From positions 17,622,069 to 17,686,068 of the forward strand of contig ML682059.1 in the NCBI GenBank assembly GCA_007922195.1: a DNA stretch of 64,000 nt, in the 5' to 3' direction. Both the position numbers and the translations under genes were made by a program. The notes beneath the pieces are model-generated. The model saw nothing but the letters and a program-made list of their open reading frames with translations. It made no database searches and had not been told where the DNA came from. Below, one piece after another: positions 44,315 through 56,582 of this stretch; within the stretch, counting starts at the first letter, position 1, and each line of letters begins with the position of its first letter. This stretch comes from Podocnemis expansa (taxonomy: Eukaryota; Chordata; Testudines; Podocnemididae).

Positions 44315-46670
44315 TTACAAGTTCAAAATTAAGCATTCAGAGGGGGTCACGGAGCAGAGAACCCCAGACAGTACCCACTGCTCCTGGAAGGTGTCAAGGG
44401 AGCCAGCAGATGCCACCCAGAGGAACTCTGCCCAGATACATGAACAAAGAAGGGACCGGAAATACACCCCATAGTCACAGAGACCACCCTCAGCCCACCT
44501 CCTCTCCCTTGTCTTATAGATGGCGGTTTTAGCAAGGGCTAGGCGGAGGTTGACAAGAAGGTCTTGCAACTTTTTGGGGCCATGAATGGGGAGTGCATAT
44601 ATAAACATGTGAGGGGAAAGTGCAGCCAGAACCTTAACAAGAGGTTCTGGAGGAGCCGGAATCAGGGCTGCAACCTGGCGCACTCCAGGTATGCGTGCAT
44701 CAGGGTCTCCCTCACACCACAAAAGGGACAGGTGTCGGGTATTGAGTGAACCGTGCCAAGTACATGCCCATGCTGATGGCTCCATGAAGGAGCTGCCAAC
44801 TGATGTCCCCGGCGGGCTGTGGGGTTAAGGTGGAATAAAGGCTGGCCCACCAGGGGTCCTTGCCCTCCATGGATGGTATGAGGTCATTTACTATTAGGGC
44901 GGGATGTGAGGGCGAGAAAGTGAACTTTGTGGAGCACAAGCATGTACAGATAGTCCTGAGACACAGTTCAGAAGGGGACTGGCTGCAAGTCTAGCAGCCA
45001 GCTCAGAGCTTGGGGCGGGGGTGGGGGGGCTCACTGGGCCAGGACCTGATCAAAAGCTCCGGAGGACCAGGACTGGGGGAGGGCAGGGAGTACCCTCTCA
45101 CACCACTCACTCAAGGTATATCCAGGCAGCAGGGAGCAAGGCTGCCTTCACCTCCTGTAGTAGGCGACAGAGGGTACGGGGTGTGGAGAGCCCCATGCAC
45201 AGAGCCAGCATAAGGGGATCTACCCAGTCCCCCCAGACATAGTCTAGGAGGTCTCCGATCCTGATGACACCTACCAGGGCCAAACTCCTCTGCATGGAGG
45301 GGTCCTCCGCCACCTGCACATGAAGATGGCAATTGTGTAGCAGGGGCTTTGTGAGGAGGTCTACCCCCTCGGTGGGCACAACAGTCCTGGAGACTGAAAC
45401 AAGCTTCCAGGTCCAGAGGATGTCCTGGTAGAAGGCTGGCAGCTCAGAGAGGACTCCCGGAAGCCCCCTCACATGGAGGTAAAAATGCTGCCAGTCATAT
45501 TGGAGCTCCCAGAGGTGGCGGAGGAAGGTGAGTGTCAGATGGCTGCACACTGGACTACCTGTACCATAAAGGAGTCTTTGCAGGCCCTGGAGGGGGAAGG
45601 AGTGGACCTGGCTACGAACACAACACAGGCGCTGTCCTCCTTCCTCCAGGGGAAGGCTGAGAATCCCTGCAGAGACCCAGTGCAGTCCTGGCCAAAAGAA
45701 CTCCAGAATTGCCTTCTGGAGGTTCCCCAGGAACATCGGGGGCAGGACCAGGGTGTTGAGCTGGTGCCAGAGCATGGACAGGACAAGCTGATTGACAAAC
45801 AGTGCCCTCCCCCAAAGGGAGAGGCACTGAAGCAGTACTGTCCATTTCCAGAGCCACCCAACAACCCTGCCATCCAAATCATGCCAGTTCTCATACAGAG
45901 AGGGATGGGTGGAAAAAAGGTAAATGCCCAGCTAGACCAGTGGACCCACGGTCCGCTGGATGGCTTGAAGCGCGGGTGGAAGGGAGTTCACCAGCCACCC
46001 TGCCCGTACCGTCAGGCCAGCTCTTGACCGAGTTGACCTGGGCGGAGGAGGCTGCTGAGTAGATGGCCAGGGAAGCTTCCATCTGCGCCAGGTCACCTGG
46101 GTCCTGGAACACAAGAAGGACGTTGTTGGTGTATGCCAACAGAATCAGCCACAGCTCTGGCTCATGGAGCATCAACTCTGTCAGCCTCCAAAGGAGGAGA
46201 GAGAGGAAAGGCTCAATAGCCAGGGCATACAGCTGACCTGACAGTGGACAGCCTTGACAAATGGTTAAAGAATACCCTGTTCCCCCACTCCAGCCATCAG
46301 CTATCCTCGGGGCCAGATCCATATGGTCTCCTGCAGGAAAACCATAGAGTAGCCCCCATCCCAAAGGAAGAAGATCACCTGGGTCCTGTGGAAACCCATC
46401 CTACAGCCCCTGGCATTCAGTGTTGCAAAGATTGTTGAGGCCATGAGGAGGGCTGGTGAAGATCCTCAGGAGTGGCGGGGTACCAGCAGCCTCCATCGGA
46501 CCACATCCGTGTCCCATCCCGAAGGCCATGAGAGAATCATGGAATTTACGGGCTCTTTGGTAGACCACACCATCCTGCTTCCCAGTCCCTTTGCTCTCTT
46601 CAGGATGGCCCTCATGGGCCAGAGGACAAGGTGGGAGTCCCCCCAGAGCTGCAGGGCAAGCTGCACCCAA
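44315..46670 (-). pseudogene. Tx1-like ORF2 (reverse transcriptase C-terminal part)
   Basis: In order on the minus strand: QGCPLSGQLYALAIEPFLSL (about 46260), LAYTNNVLLVFQDPGDLAQM (about 46120), then KWTVLLQCLSLWGRALFVNQ, SVSRTVVPTEGVDLLTKPL, HGAISMGMYLARFTQYP, a terminal zinc cluster CPFCGVRETLMHAYLECARL (44750-44690), and LLVNLRLALAKTAIYKTRER. The position of the catalytic Y/F-A-D-D reads YTNN, so the palm is dead. A frameshift lies near 45885 and others follow. The cut at the N-terminal side removes the endonuclease. Confidence 0.75.
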
Positions 46671-46699
46671 TTCCTGGACCCATGAATGTCATCCAGGAA

Positions 46700-48290
46700 T
46701 GCACTTAGGTGATCCCACAGCTCCAGTGGGTCTGGGGCAGAAAGCTCCTAGCCATCCCCTGGTCGGGTCCCCATAACGGCCCCGCAGCCAGCTGGAATGG
46801 ACAGACGGTGCGCAGAGCCCTTTGCAGCGATGATGTCATGGGCACTGCATCACCCAGCTCAACCCCCAACACAAGGGAGGGTGGTAGTGGAGGGAGAACA
46901 GCAGCCCCAGGGATAAAAGGGGCCTCAAATACTGCCCTCTGGGAATTGGTAGATGATGTAGGCACAGACACAATCCCAGGGGCAGCAGTAACAATGGAAG
47001 GGGCTAAGAGAGCACTTGTGAAGGGATGGGGTTGGGAACAACAAAGGAAGCAGTATGGCCACAGGCAGGGTCCCTGGTGGTTGAACCACCGGGATGCGGC
47101 TCCCCTTGACTGGGCACAGGGTTTATAAGGGAGGGATCAGGGGTGGGGTCCCTGACAATGCTGAGCATGGAGATGGAGGAGTTCTGAATGCCCATGGCCA
47201 CAGTGTCAGGGAGGGGGAAGGGCTGGGGTAAGGGATCATGGAGCTGTTCTCCCAGGGTTAAACCCCCAGACCCCAGATGCTCAGGATCAGCCATCGCTTT
47301 AAGAAGCTCGGTGGCCGTAGCTGGAATACTGATCACAGCCAGGCAAGTGGAACATTCCGGGGCGTCTCCGGGGTGAGGATAGGGACATTGGGTGGGGACT
47401 GGATTTGTAGGGAGGGAGGTGGTGGCAAGGGCAATTCACTGCCCATATTGAGGCCTGGTGGCAGAGGGTTGTCCTGCCCCGCCATAATTGGGGTCAGACC
47501 CAGGGCCTCGATCTCTCCAAAGATGGGGCCTAAATTACCCCTGCCACAGGTCCTGGTATTGAGGCAGACTCGGGGGGCCATAGGCAGCCCCATCAGCAGC
47601 CTTCCTATGGGCTGAATCTAAAAGGGCCTCCAGAAGAGGCATAATGCTGCCCCCCCTTTCCACTGCTTTGACCTCCTCAGCCGGGATTTGTCGCTGGTCC
47701 TCATCAGGGGGCGTGGCAGCAGGCTCATCCATTTCTATGTTTTCTGCATTATTATCATGATCCTCAGACCCCCACAATGCTTTCTGGGGGGCTTCCTCCC
47801 CATCTGACATGGCAGGGAGGGCCAGAGCCTTTCTATGCTTGCCATGCTTCCCTGTGACGACAACCCAGCCCTCCATGGTGGCAGGGGAGGGCTGGCCAGA
47901 GGGGGCAGAATCAGGTTGCAAGGGCAAGGGTGCTTGGGTAGACAGGGACAAGGGTGGAACAACAGAGGGATGGGAACCCTCTCCCTGGGGTGAGCCCTCT
48001 CCCTGGCTGGCTTCAGCCACCTTTTTCCATCTCTCTTCCATAGGTCCAGATGTTTTTGTAGTAGGAGGAGGAGGAGGAGGAAGAGGGGTCACAGCAGAAA
48101 TAGCAGGGCCTTCAGGAGCAGCAGAGGTAGCAGCAGTGCCCAGACCAGCAGGGGCAGTTCCAGTGGGGAAAGAGGAGCAGCAACAGCAGAAGTGGAGCCA
48201 GCAGCAAGCCCAGGTCCTGCCTTCCTTCTCTTTCTCCTCCTTCATCAGTCTGAGCAGGAATCTATTTGGTTTTCCAGGAAGTGGGCCCTC
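46700..48290 (-). pseudogene. Tx1-like ORF1 region, decayed
   Basis: A minus-strand frame (48290 to 47535) encodes a Pro/Thr/Ser-rich protein with SQGEGSPQGEGS, MEGWVVVTGKHGKHRKALAL, and an acidic stretch NAENIEMDEPAATPPDEDQR. Further Pro-rich frames run to 46700 with shifts. ORF1 of such LINEs binds the element RNA. No zinc knuckle was located, so identity rests mainly on position upstream of ORF2. Confidence 0.5.
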
Positions 48291-48694
48291 TAGGGGGGTG
48301 CTGAGGGTTGTCCCCTGGCCGGCAGAGGGGGACTGCAGACTCTTGCGGGGTGACCCGCAGCCGGCAGGCAGGCTCACCCTATAGGGGTCTGCAGGGGACT
48401 GCAGACCCCAGCGAGGTGAAGCGCAGCAAGGCACTTCACCCCGCAGGGGTCGGCAGCCCCCTCCCCCCCCCGGCGGGGTGAGGCTTGGGGTCTGCAGCTC
48501 TCTGCAGACCCCATGCGGGGTGAACCGCTGGCTTCTCTCACCCCGTGTGGGTCTGCAGCCCCCCCGAAATGAAATAACATGTCCACACTTTTTTGTCTTT
48601 CGAAATAAGGTGTTTCAAACTAAAACATTATTTCAAAACAGCTTGTTTCAAAACGTCTTGTTTCGAAACAAGCAGTTTGTGTGTAAACATAGCC
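48290..48694. mobile_element. MITE with GC-rich interior, left-truncated
   Basis: The right end GTGTAAACATAGCC and subterminal TTGTTTCGAAACAAG palindromes match the MITE at 8400-9152. The interior GGGTGCTGAGGGTTGTCCC and GGGGTCTGCAG words are also related. No left terminus is present: it is joined straight to the LINE at about 48290. Confidence 0.65.
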
Positions 48695-48749
48695 TTAGAA
48701 CTCTTGCTTATAGAAGGAATTATTAAAAATCGCTCTTCTTATTTTCTGG

Positions 48750-49800
48750 GTTGCCAATCCCTGTTCTAGATCTTTAATAAAGACATTGAATTGCAGTAGA
48801 TTAAAAACCCAATCATTGTGAAACCCTGTTAGAATTGTTCAATTCTATGGTGATTTCTCATTAACAATTGTTGGTTGAGATCTATCGGTTAATCTGTTTT
48901 AAATCTATTCCAGTAGTTCCCAGCCTGTGGTCCAAGAGAGCACTGCAGGTGGTCTCTGTGTGGGTGGAAAAAGATAATTACTGAAGGTAAATGCATTGTG
49001 ATGAGTGCAGTATTTTTGTGAGCGAGCATAATTATTTATTAGAAATAGCTGTGCTTTTAATACCCCCGATATATAAGTTTGACTCCCATCAGCCATCTGT
49101 TATGGTAAAGGGGTTTAAAATGGCTTGCTTATGTGGTGGTCCACAAAAGCTTTTGATGTCATTGTAGTGCTCAACGTAAAGGAAAAAATCGGGAACTGCT
49201 GATCTATTCTGTATTTTGAATATTTCAGGTTTTATGTCAGAATTCTGCATGGTCTCTGTAAAAACTTAAATTGACAAGGACTATTAAACAAAACAAAAAC
49301 ATATTGATTGGAATTAATACTCTTTCCATCCTTTAGGCAGCATGTCATATTAGCCATTTTCTTTTTCCTTTATTCTTGTTAGAACTTAAATATTTCATTA
49401 CTATTATACAATATAAGTAAATTTTCTAGCTTCTTGGCAAATACTGAAGTTTTAATAAAAATTTCTGCCTTTTCCTCATTATTACTGTTTTTATTGTTTC
49501 TAATCATGGACTTATACCACTGCCAGGTTTCTTTCTATTCCTTGTATATTGAAATAATTCCTCCTTACTGTCCTTAACCCATCTAGTCATAGAATTTTAA
49601 TTCATACCTTGAGCTTCTGTTTTCATTTGTTTACATTTTTTAACTTCTATTTTATATTTATTGCTAGCAATTCCCTTTAGTTTATTGATCAGTTCACATT
49701 CAGCTATTAGAATGAGATCTATTTTATGTCCTTTGATATCTTGATTCTCTGTTCATAACACCTTGAGTCTGAGATGTATATTTTAATGATTGTACTCTGG
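48750..49800 (-). mobile_element. Ancient CR1/L2-like LINE relic
   Basis: On the minus strand about 49490-49430 reads NEEKAEIFIKTSVFAKKLEN, resembling the DKEKAEVLN-FFASVF linker that precedes CR1-type reverse transcriptase. Around 48910-48850 the nucleotide wording resembles the old LINE relic at 26086-26432. Stops are frequent. Order and spacing suit one minus-strand relic, but the call is tentative. Confidence 0.4.
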
Positions 49801-50276
49801 TTCGCTGTAGACACACTGCTCTTCTTCTGCTAATTTACCATCCTCCTGACTAATCTAACTAATTTCTTACAAGAAGTTTGTTTTTCCTAGTTTTAAAACA
49901 GAGACAGCATGAACATTAAAGACCATCTGTCCAGAAAAGATGGCCTAATGTTTCACAAAAACAAATGCCTCTGCTTTACACTACGCACCTTTCCAATGGT
50001 TCACATGGTTCTGTTTATGTTTCTAATAGTTTCATGTGGTATCCAGTGGTATCTTCTGCAACTTGGCTTATCTTGCTGTTGTGACAGGAAGATCTCCTTT
50101 ATCTGCTTTGAGATGCCTGAGGTCTTTAATAATCTGCCGGGTGATATGTGAAGCCACATCTTTATTGTCAACCATCACTAGTGGGTTGTAGCTTACATAC
50201 TTCAGCTCCTGTCTTGTCTTGCAATAAAATCTCTTGTTTTAGCTAGGAAGACAGCACAACACACATCTGCCTATGT
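49801..50276. other. Unassigned DNA
   Basis: Nothing recognised. Confidence 0.4.
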
Positions 50277-50698
50277 GTCTATGTCTACACTAGTCAATTA
50301 GTCTGGACTAAGCAAGGTTAGATTGGACTAATTTGGTCCAGGTCTACACTAGCCTTTGACTAGTCTGAACTAAAAAATTTCTTAGTTTGGACTAGCCAAA
50401 GCTTAGTCTGAACTAATAAGTTTGACTGGTTAGTCTGGACTAAGCATTTACTTCAAACTTTGGTTTGAACTAAGCATGATGTAAACCAGGACTAATGGCT
50501 AGTTCAAACTAAAAAACTTTGAAGTAAGCCATTAGTTCGAACTAGCCACACATCTGAGTTCAAACTAAAAAGTTAGTTCAAACTCAGATGCACAGCTAGT
50601 TTGAACTAAAAAGCCATGGTTAGTAGTTTGGACTAAACTTGGACTTTTTACGTTTGGACTAGCAAGTTCAAACTAAAAACGCAGATCTAAACATTGCC
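50277..50698. mobile_element. MITE, TTAGTTTGAACTAA type
   Basis: Left end GTCTATGTCTACACTAG and right end GATCTAAACATTGCC. The interior is almost entirely built of TTAGTTTGAACTAA / TTAGTCTGGACTAA palindromes in overlapping copies. A second internal GGTCTACACTAGCC lies about 60 bases in, as in the copies at 55601 and 56662. Non-coding. Confidence 0.75.
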
Positions 50699-51879
50699 TT
50701 CAGTGCTGCAGAATGTTCTAACCATTTTTCTTAACAAGGAGTTATTTAGAGGGATTGTCAACATTCTTTGGACAAATTGAGATCTTCCCTTTAGCGTGCG
50801 TGAAGTCCTTTGAGTTATGCTAAATTGCAATTCTTAGGGAAGTATTCTGCATTACTCTGTTTCTTTTATCCACCAAAACTTCCTTTTCTGCATCTGTCAT
50901 GTGCAGACCATGAGTTCAGTTGCATACCACTGGTGGTGTAGACTTTCTACTGATTCTAATTTCTGTAGTGGTCATGCACTACAATTTTCTTCTTTAGTTT
51001 CCAGGCTTTCCTGTTTCCTTTTTCATAATTTCAAGCAGAGAGTCTGTTATTAACTCCACAGAAATTCCCATTACTTTTCACTGGTTCCCTGCAAATTATA
51101 ACAGCATTATTTATTGATTCATATGAAGAAACAACTGTGTATTTCTTGGATAGTCATAGAAGTTCATGTTCCCATATTTTGTCTGGCCTGATCATCACAG
51201 AAGTGCAAAGAGGATAGCTTCTGGCCCTATTTCCTCAGGTAAGGAGTCAGTCAGTTTCTAGGCTACATTACCCTCTATCCATGTGATGCAGTGCTTGCCT
51301 CAAGGCAGGGAGGCAATTGTCAGGAGCCCAGGGCATGTATAGCCAGAGTTGGCTGTACTTTGACTATGTTCAGCTGGCAGACAGTCCCTTAGTCCCATTG
51401 GGATTGTTGGCAGCTGGTGCAGGTTATAATAGTCTGCAAAGTAATCTAACTTCTACTGTGACTGAGCAGGGAATGAGGCAAGGGAATTGTATGTAGAACT
51501 GTTCAGGAATGATTTTATTAAAGTTTTTCATCAGAAAATGCTGATCTGTTGAACCCAAAATTTGTCATGTGTGAGGTTCGGTTTTCATGGATTCTTCAGG
51601 TGAAAAAAATTGGGTGAGAAAGCAAAAAATTAAAATGGTCTAAATGAAAACTAAGTGTTTTAAAATTTTGTTTGTTTGTTTGTTTCAGTATAACCCCAGA
51701 GAAGCTTACCATGGTTCCTGGATCTCATTAACTTAGGGAGAGGTACTATCCCTGAGAAGAAGAGGGGCCAAATGTAGACTCAGAGTCTGAGACCGTCTGA
51801 TTTGAAAAACTGTGTTCCAAGTCCAGGGGTAAGAGTTTGGGGATTTTATTACTTGCTGCTTTTTAAATGTGTGGAAGTA
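50699..51879. other. Unassigned DNA
   Basis: Includes a short (TTTG)n at 51667-51686. A faint old-LINE resemblance near 51150-51240 is too weak to call. Confidence 0.35.
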
Positions 51880-52460
51880 TGTACCACTTTACCCCATGAG
51901 TTCCACTCCATGATCAAACTCAGCATAGACCACTCCGCACAGGAAATCTACTTTCTGGATACTGCAGTACAACTAAGAGATGGACACATAAATACCACCC
52001 TATACTAAAAACCCACTGACTGCTATATTTACCTACATCCCTCAAGTTTTCATCTAGGATGTGCCACATTATCCATTGTCTACACCTAAGCCCGAAGATA
52101 TAACCACATTTGCTCCAATCCCTCAGAGGGAGACAAACACCTCCAGGATCTCTATCGAGCATTCTGAAAATCACAATACCCCCTTGGGGAAGTAAAGAAA
52201 GCCAGATGGTCACCCAGAAGTCATCTACTACAGGAGAAGCTAAGGAAGGAAAACAACAGAACATCACCAGTCATCACCTACAGCCCCCAACTCAAACCTC
52301 TATAGTACATAGTTCTTTATTTAAGCAAGTTAATTACAAATCAAACCTTCAAAGAAGAGCTATAGAGTTAGAATTCATATGTAAATTTGATGTCATCACC
52401 TTAGGCTTGAATGGAGATCTGAACTGGCTTTGTCATTACAATAAGTGACTTTCCCCTATG
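51880..52460 (+). pseudogene. Penelope-like element reverse transcriptase/endonuclease remnant
   Basis: Frames read FHSMIKLSIDHSAQEIYFLD then TAVQLRDGHINTTLY, with an in-frame TAA where the family has Arg, then KPTDCYIYLHPSSFH and RYNHICSNPSEGDKHLQDLY. FLDT...TLYRKPTD...YLH-SSxHP is the conserved region after the Penelope catalytic motif. After a deletion comes the extreme C-terminus, LQRRAIELEFICKFDVITLG followed by LNGDLNW and a stop at about 52446, matching the end of the GIY-YIG nuclease domain. The core of the nuclease is missing. It is a relic. Confidence 0.75.
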
Positions 52461-52700
52461 CCTACCTCTCCACCTTCTAATCTGTTTTTCCACACAGTTT
52501 GAATCTAAACAACTGCTTTGATTTGCTGAAATAGTCTGACCTGATCTTATGACTTACACTTCCCAGCTTTTATTTTTCTTCCTATTCTTTAAGTTCTCCA
52601 TCTTCAAGCATCTGATGAATTGTGATTTCTCCAACAAAAGCTCATGCTTTAAATAAATTTATTAGTCTTTAAAAGTGTCACAGGACTCCTTGCTTCTTTT
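52461..52700 (+). repeat. Penelope-like 3' region ending in the tail repeat
   Basis: Directly follows the Penelope C-terminus. 52490-52600 has an inverted homologue at 32653-32770. 52603-52700 is the tail unit: AAGCATCTGATGAATTGTGA, AAAAGCTCATGC, AATAAATTTATTAGTCTTTA, GTGTCACAGGACTCCTTG. This placement indicates that the dispersed tail units derive from, or share a 3' end with, Penelope-like elements. Confidence 0.65.
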
Positions 52701-55600
52701 ATCCATGTGTGAGCATTTTGGGTTGTATTGAACCAAGTCAGCTACATTGCTGGATATTATCAGTGTGGGTGCTGGAGACCCTGAAAGTGTTTTTTTACAC
52801 TGTAATATTATATCTTCTTCCTGTGTAATATAATTACTGTGATGACTATATGATGTGCATTTATGTGATTTCTTGAGAGTTTCCAGCATTCTGCTCGGTA
52901 CATGTGGGTTACCCTTGGTTTAGAATTTTCCTTCTGAGTTAACTTGTTAATCTTGCCAAAGCAGAGGAAGAGGTGCAAAGGCCCTGCTAAATATTTTCAT
53001 GAGCAAAGAAAATAGGGAAGTTATATCCTGCTGAGCTGGAGGTGGAATCCAGAAAAACACACATGGAGGTAACTGCATAGACAAGAACACTCTAATTTTT
53101 TGATTTACATATTTTACAGATTTGATTTCTCATGCTCATTGGGATGGGAAAGATTTTTGAAATCTCAGATTTTGCAGGATAGGAAAGCCATTTCCTTCCC
53201 ATCTCTAAGCAGACTCCTGACAGCCTTCCTTCTGCTGCACTCAATGGAATTGTTCCCCAGTTTACAAAGGAATATTTTTTAGGACATTTTAGGACACTTT
53301 TTTGGACATGGATTCATCTGAAGATCAGCCCCATACTATACATGTATGACTATTAAGAAATGAGAAGATAGTTTCTAGTCCTTCACAGAGGTAAAATGAA
53401 CAGCTAGACTTTGGCTCCATTAAACGTGGTGGCTCAAAGCAACCCTACTATACCTCAGCAACACTCAGGCCATTTTTAATGGCTGTTCATGTTGTCTTAT
53501 TCAGTCTTATTTGATACTTTAAGCAACACTTTAAAAATTCCTTTGTAGAAGTTTCACATATTCTCTGCTTAACTTACTGAAAATGCAACTTGACAGCCTG
53601 TCTCAGCTTCTTTATGTAAAAGGATCAATAGCACTTTACACCTAATCTTTATTTCTCCTTTTAGGCTTTTAATGCATCATTTGCTCCCTTCTGACATACA
53701 CGGAGAAAAAAGTGTTACAAAACAACAATATAATTTTTTTCCTCAATATAATTGACAGGGAACTTTTTTAGCTCTGTAAAAGAAGAATTAAGATGTTAGG
53801 GTCACAGAAAACATTTTTTTTTTTTTTCAGAAGACTGGGCAAAGGAAATGACTTTTCAATCAATATAAAGCTAGTCAATCAGAGGGGAAAAAAAAGACAA
53901 AAACCAAAAACACTGCAGAGGAAATTGAAGGGCCTTTTGCACTTTGTGCACAAGGGTGAAGAAAGCATTTTCTGCAGACTATGCATGACCAGCTGCCCTG
54001 CTAGTTGACTTTTTTCCCCCAATCTGAGTCAGCAGGAGCTAACATGGGGAGAAAGAAAGACAAAGGATACTGTGGGTCATTGAGTTAACCAGGCTTGTCA
54101 TCGTTAAAGACTTCTGTTTAGGGGTTTCCTCTGTTCCTGCACGCCACCCTGACCACTGTGCAACGGATGCTTGACATTTGAACTGTGAAAGGAAGCAGTG
54201 GTCTGGGAATTTTTGTCAAATAAAAGAGTTAAAGTGAATATTTAATTAAAAATGTACAGCTTTTCAATTAGATCTACTACAGAATTTAAATTCTCAGGAA
54301 TGTAGACATAGATAGTAATGTATCTATTCATTGTAAGATAGATAGATAGATATTCCATTTCTGATGATTTGGGTACTGAGAAGTGCTACTGAGTCAGTGC
54401 TTGGGGAACTTTGTGTCTCTTTAAAATTTGTAACAACTTTACAGTGGGGAAGATACTGCTGCTCTTTCTTCGAGAAGAAGTCAGCTATGGAATTTTAAGA
54501 AACTGAAGGTGTAGACAAAATTATAACAACCTTACCTCTCCATAGCTCGTTTTGTATTTATTTTGAACAATATATTTATCCTTTAAAAAATAAATAAATA
54601 AATAAATAAATAAATAAAAGAACAAAGAAATCAAGTGAAAGATAACACCGAATAACAGCAGATATATCTGAAATTATGCGCTTGGAGACAAATGTGAGGC
54701 TTATTCCTCCTGTCAAGAGAAGCAATTTTAAAATTATTTTTCTTGTTTGCTTTTGAAAGGCTGTTTTGCTCATATTTTGATAGGAATCCCAATATACAGA
54801 AATCATTAGTATGCATGTTTGTATTTCTGTGAATTGTTCAATGATGAAACTATCCCAGGCACTTTTAAGCCATGTGAATAATATACTGAGGGCTCTTGGC
54901 TTTTCCAGCACTGGTCATTTCATTCAAACATCTAATAACAGAAGCTGAGAATAAGTACATTTTGGATCACCTGAATTGTACAGAAAGTTCAACTGTTTCC
55001 TTAAGAATTTAAGGCCTCATCCTGTTTTGATTGAGAACTGACTCTGTGCCAGCAGGATGTGGTATTCACCTCTCCTTTTTGAGGACAGCTGGGACTGCTC
55101 CATCCTCCAGCTGCAGTTAGGGAAGTCTTTGGCTCCCCTAACTAATGCACTTGTTTCAGTGATCTCTGTCATGGGGGTTGTAGATCTGCCATCAGTCCCC
55201 CCCAGCTTTTGCCTATCTCTGGCCCATTTCAGAATACCCTGTTATACTCAAGGTTGCTGTGAATTCTCTCTAACTGAATGCAGGAGGTACACCACACTAG
55301 AATCAGACTATGTCTATACTGACAGCAGCAAAATTGCCGCTGTCAGCCTGAAGTTCCTGGAGCACTTAGCAGCAAGTATGAACTCGCTGCTTCACTCCTG
55401 GAAGTCGGCACCAGAAGTCTTTGCCTCCAGGAGATGTCAGGAAAGCCGATCATAAGGCATTTGCGATCGGGTTTCCCGACTATGTCCTGGAGGCTTAGGA
55501 AGTCACTGGCATTTATGCAAGGCATTTTATGTGCCTTGCATAAATGCTGGTCAGCTGCCACCAAAAATTCAGCTGGGTCTAGACTAGGGTCCTTCACTTG
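52701..55600. other. Unassigned, mostly AT-rich DNA
   Basis: No gene or interspersed repeat recognised over about 2.9 kb. Contains (GATA)n at 54336-54351 and the (AATA)n run. A repeated word at 55515-55545 (TGCAAGGCATTTTATGTGCC and TTGCATAAATGC) forms a short hairpin. Confidence 0.45.
54585..54618. repeat. (AAAT)n microsatellite
   Basis: About eight AAAT units following an A-run. Confidence 0.9.
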
Positions 55601-56582
55601 GGCTATGTCTACACTAGCAAATTTGTTCAAATTAAAGAGCCTTAATTCAAACTAATTTTAACCCTGTCTACACTGGGCTTTGCCTAGTTCAAAGTAAAAT
55701 ATTTTTTTAGTTCAAACTAAGAACAACTTAGTTTGAACTAATTAGTTTGGCTGGCTAGTTTGAACTAAGTGCTTAGTTTGAAACAATTTGTATGTTTAGT
55801 TTGAATTAGCACAATGTAGCCATGCTAGTTTGAACTAAATGGCTATCTCCACACATACAGGCTTAATTTGATTTAAGTTAAATCAAAATAAGTTAAATCA
55901 AAATAAAATCATTAAATCAATTTAACTTAAATCGGATTAAGTGAAAACACCAAATCTAAATAGCAAGTCCAGACACAGGATTCAGGAGAGGGGCACCATG
56001 GGAAGTGTAGCAACATGGCCCCCTCACTGGGCCATGTCCCCACCCAATATACAGAAAAAGGAAGGCACTCAGGGAAGGCGAAGGCTAAAAGTGTTAAATC
56101 AAAATAATGGCTATTTCAAAATAACACGTCTGAACGGTGTTATTTTGAAAAAAAACCTGTTTTTATTTAGTGGCTTTTTGATTGCCTAATAGGGTTTACC
56201 ATTTCAAAATAATGTTCATTGTTTCAAAATGATGGGGCTTGTCATTTTGAAATAATGAAATATCGTCCAGACATGATTTTTTAAAAATCAAAACAATGGT
56301 CATTGTTCTGATTTAAAAGCAATGTGTGGACATAGCCAGTAAATTTAAACTAGTGGTTAGTTTAGAATAAGCAGTTTTTTTAGTTCAAACTAACTGTTAG
56401 TTTGAACTAACCACGATTTTTTAGTTTGGACTAAAAAGTTAGTTTGAACTAAAAAAAAATGTGGCTAGTTAGAACTAAAAGCAAGTTCTAACTAAAAAAA
56501 TGCATTTAGTTCAAACTAAGGTTCAAACTACTAAGTTTAGACTAACCAAGTCCAAACTAAGATTTTAGGTGTAGACATAGTC
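55601..56582. mobile_element. MITE, TTAGTTTGAACTAA type, with nested MITE; TTG duplication
   Basis: GGCTATGTCTACACTAG at the left, GGTGTAGACATAGTC at the right, TTG flanking both sides (55598-55600 and 56583-56585). Built of TTAGTTTGAACTAA and TTAGTTCAAACTAA units. A different MITE occupies 55841-56337. The closely related copy at 56662-57119 is uninterrupted at the same place. Confidence 0.8.
55841..56337. mobile_element. Nested MITE, GAAATAAC type
   Basis: Left end GGCTATCTCCACACATA, right end ATGTGTGGACATAGCC. The interior has ATAGCAAGTCCAGACACAGG, GAGGGGCACCATGGGAAGTG and AACATGGCCCCC, shared with the MITE at 62742-63219 and, inverted, at 15135-15626. It interrupts the CATGCTAGTTTGAACTAAAT unit of the host MITE. 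Confidence 0.8.

Larger units (their letters stand above)
44150..48290 (-). mobile_element. Tx1-like LINE, internally deleted
   Basis: Minus-strand LINE whose frames match a Tx1-like (L1 superfamily) element common in turtles. ORF1-like sequence lies at 48290-46700 and ORF2 C-terminal two-thirds at about 46670-44315. Only about 300 bases separate ORF1-like sequence from the reverse transcriptase palm, so the endonuclease and early reverse transcriptase have been deleted. Its GC-richness compared with neighbouring DNA is typical of the family. The 5' side abuts a truncated MITE at 48290. The 3' end is not sharply defined. Confidence 0.7.

Noticed and set aside
47809..48384. 191-residue plus-strand frame
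   Set aside because: It is antisense to the Tx1-like ORF1 region and low in complexity.
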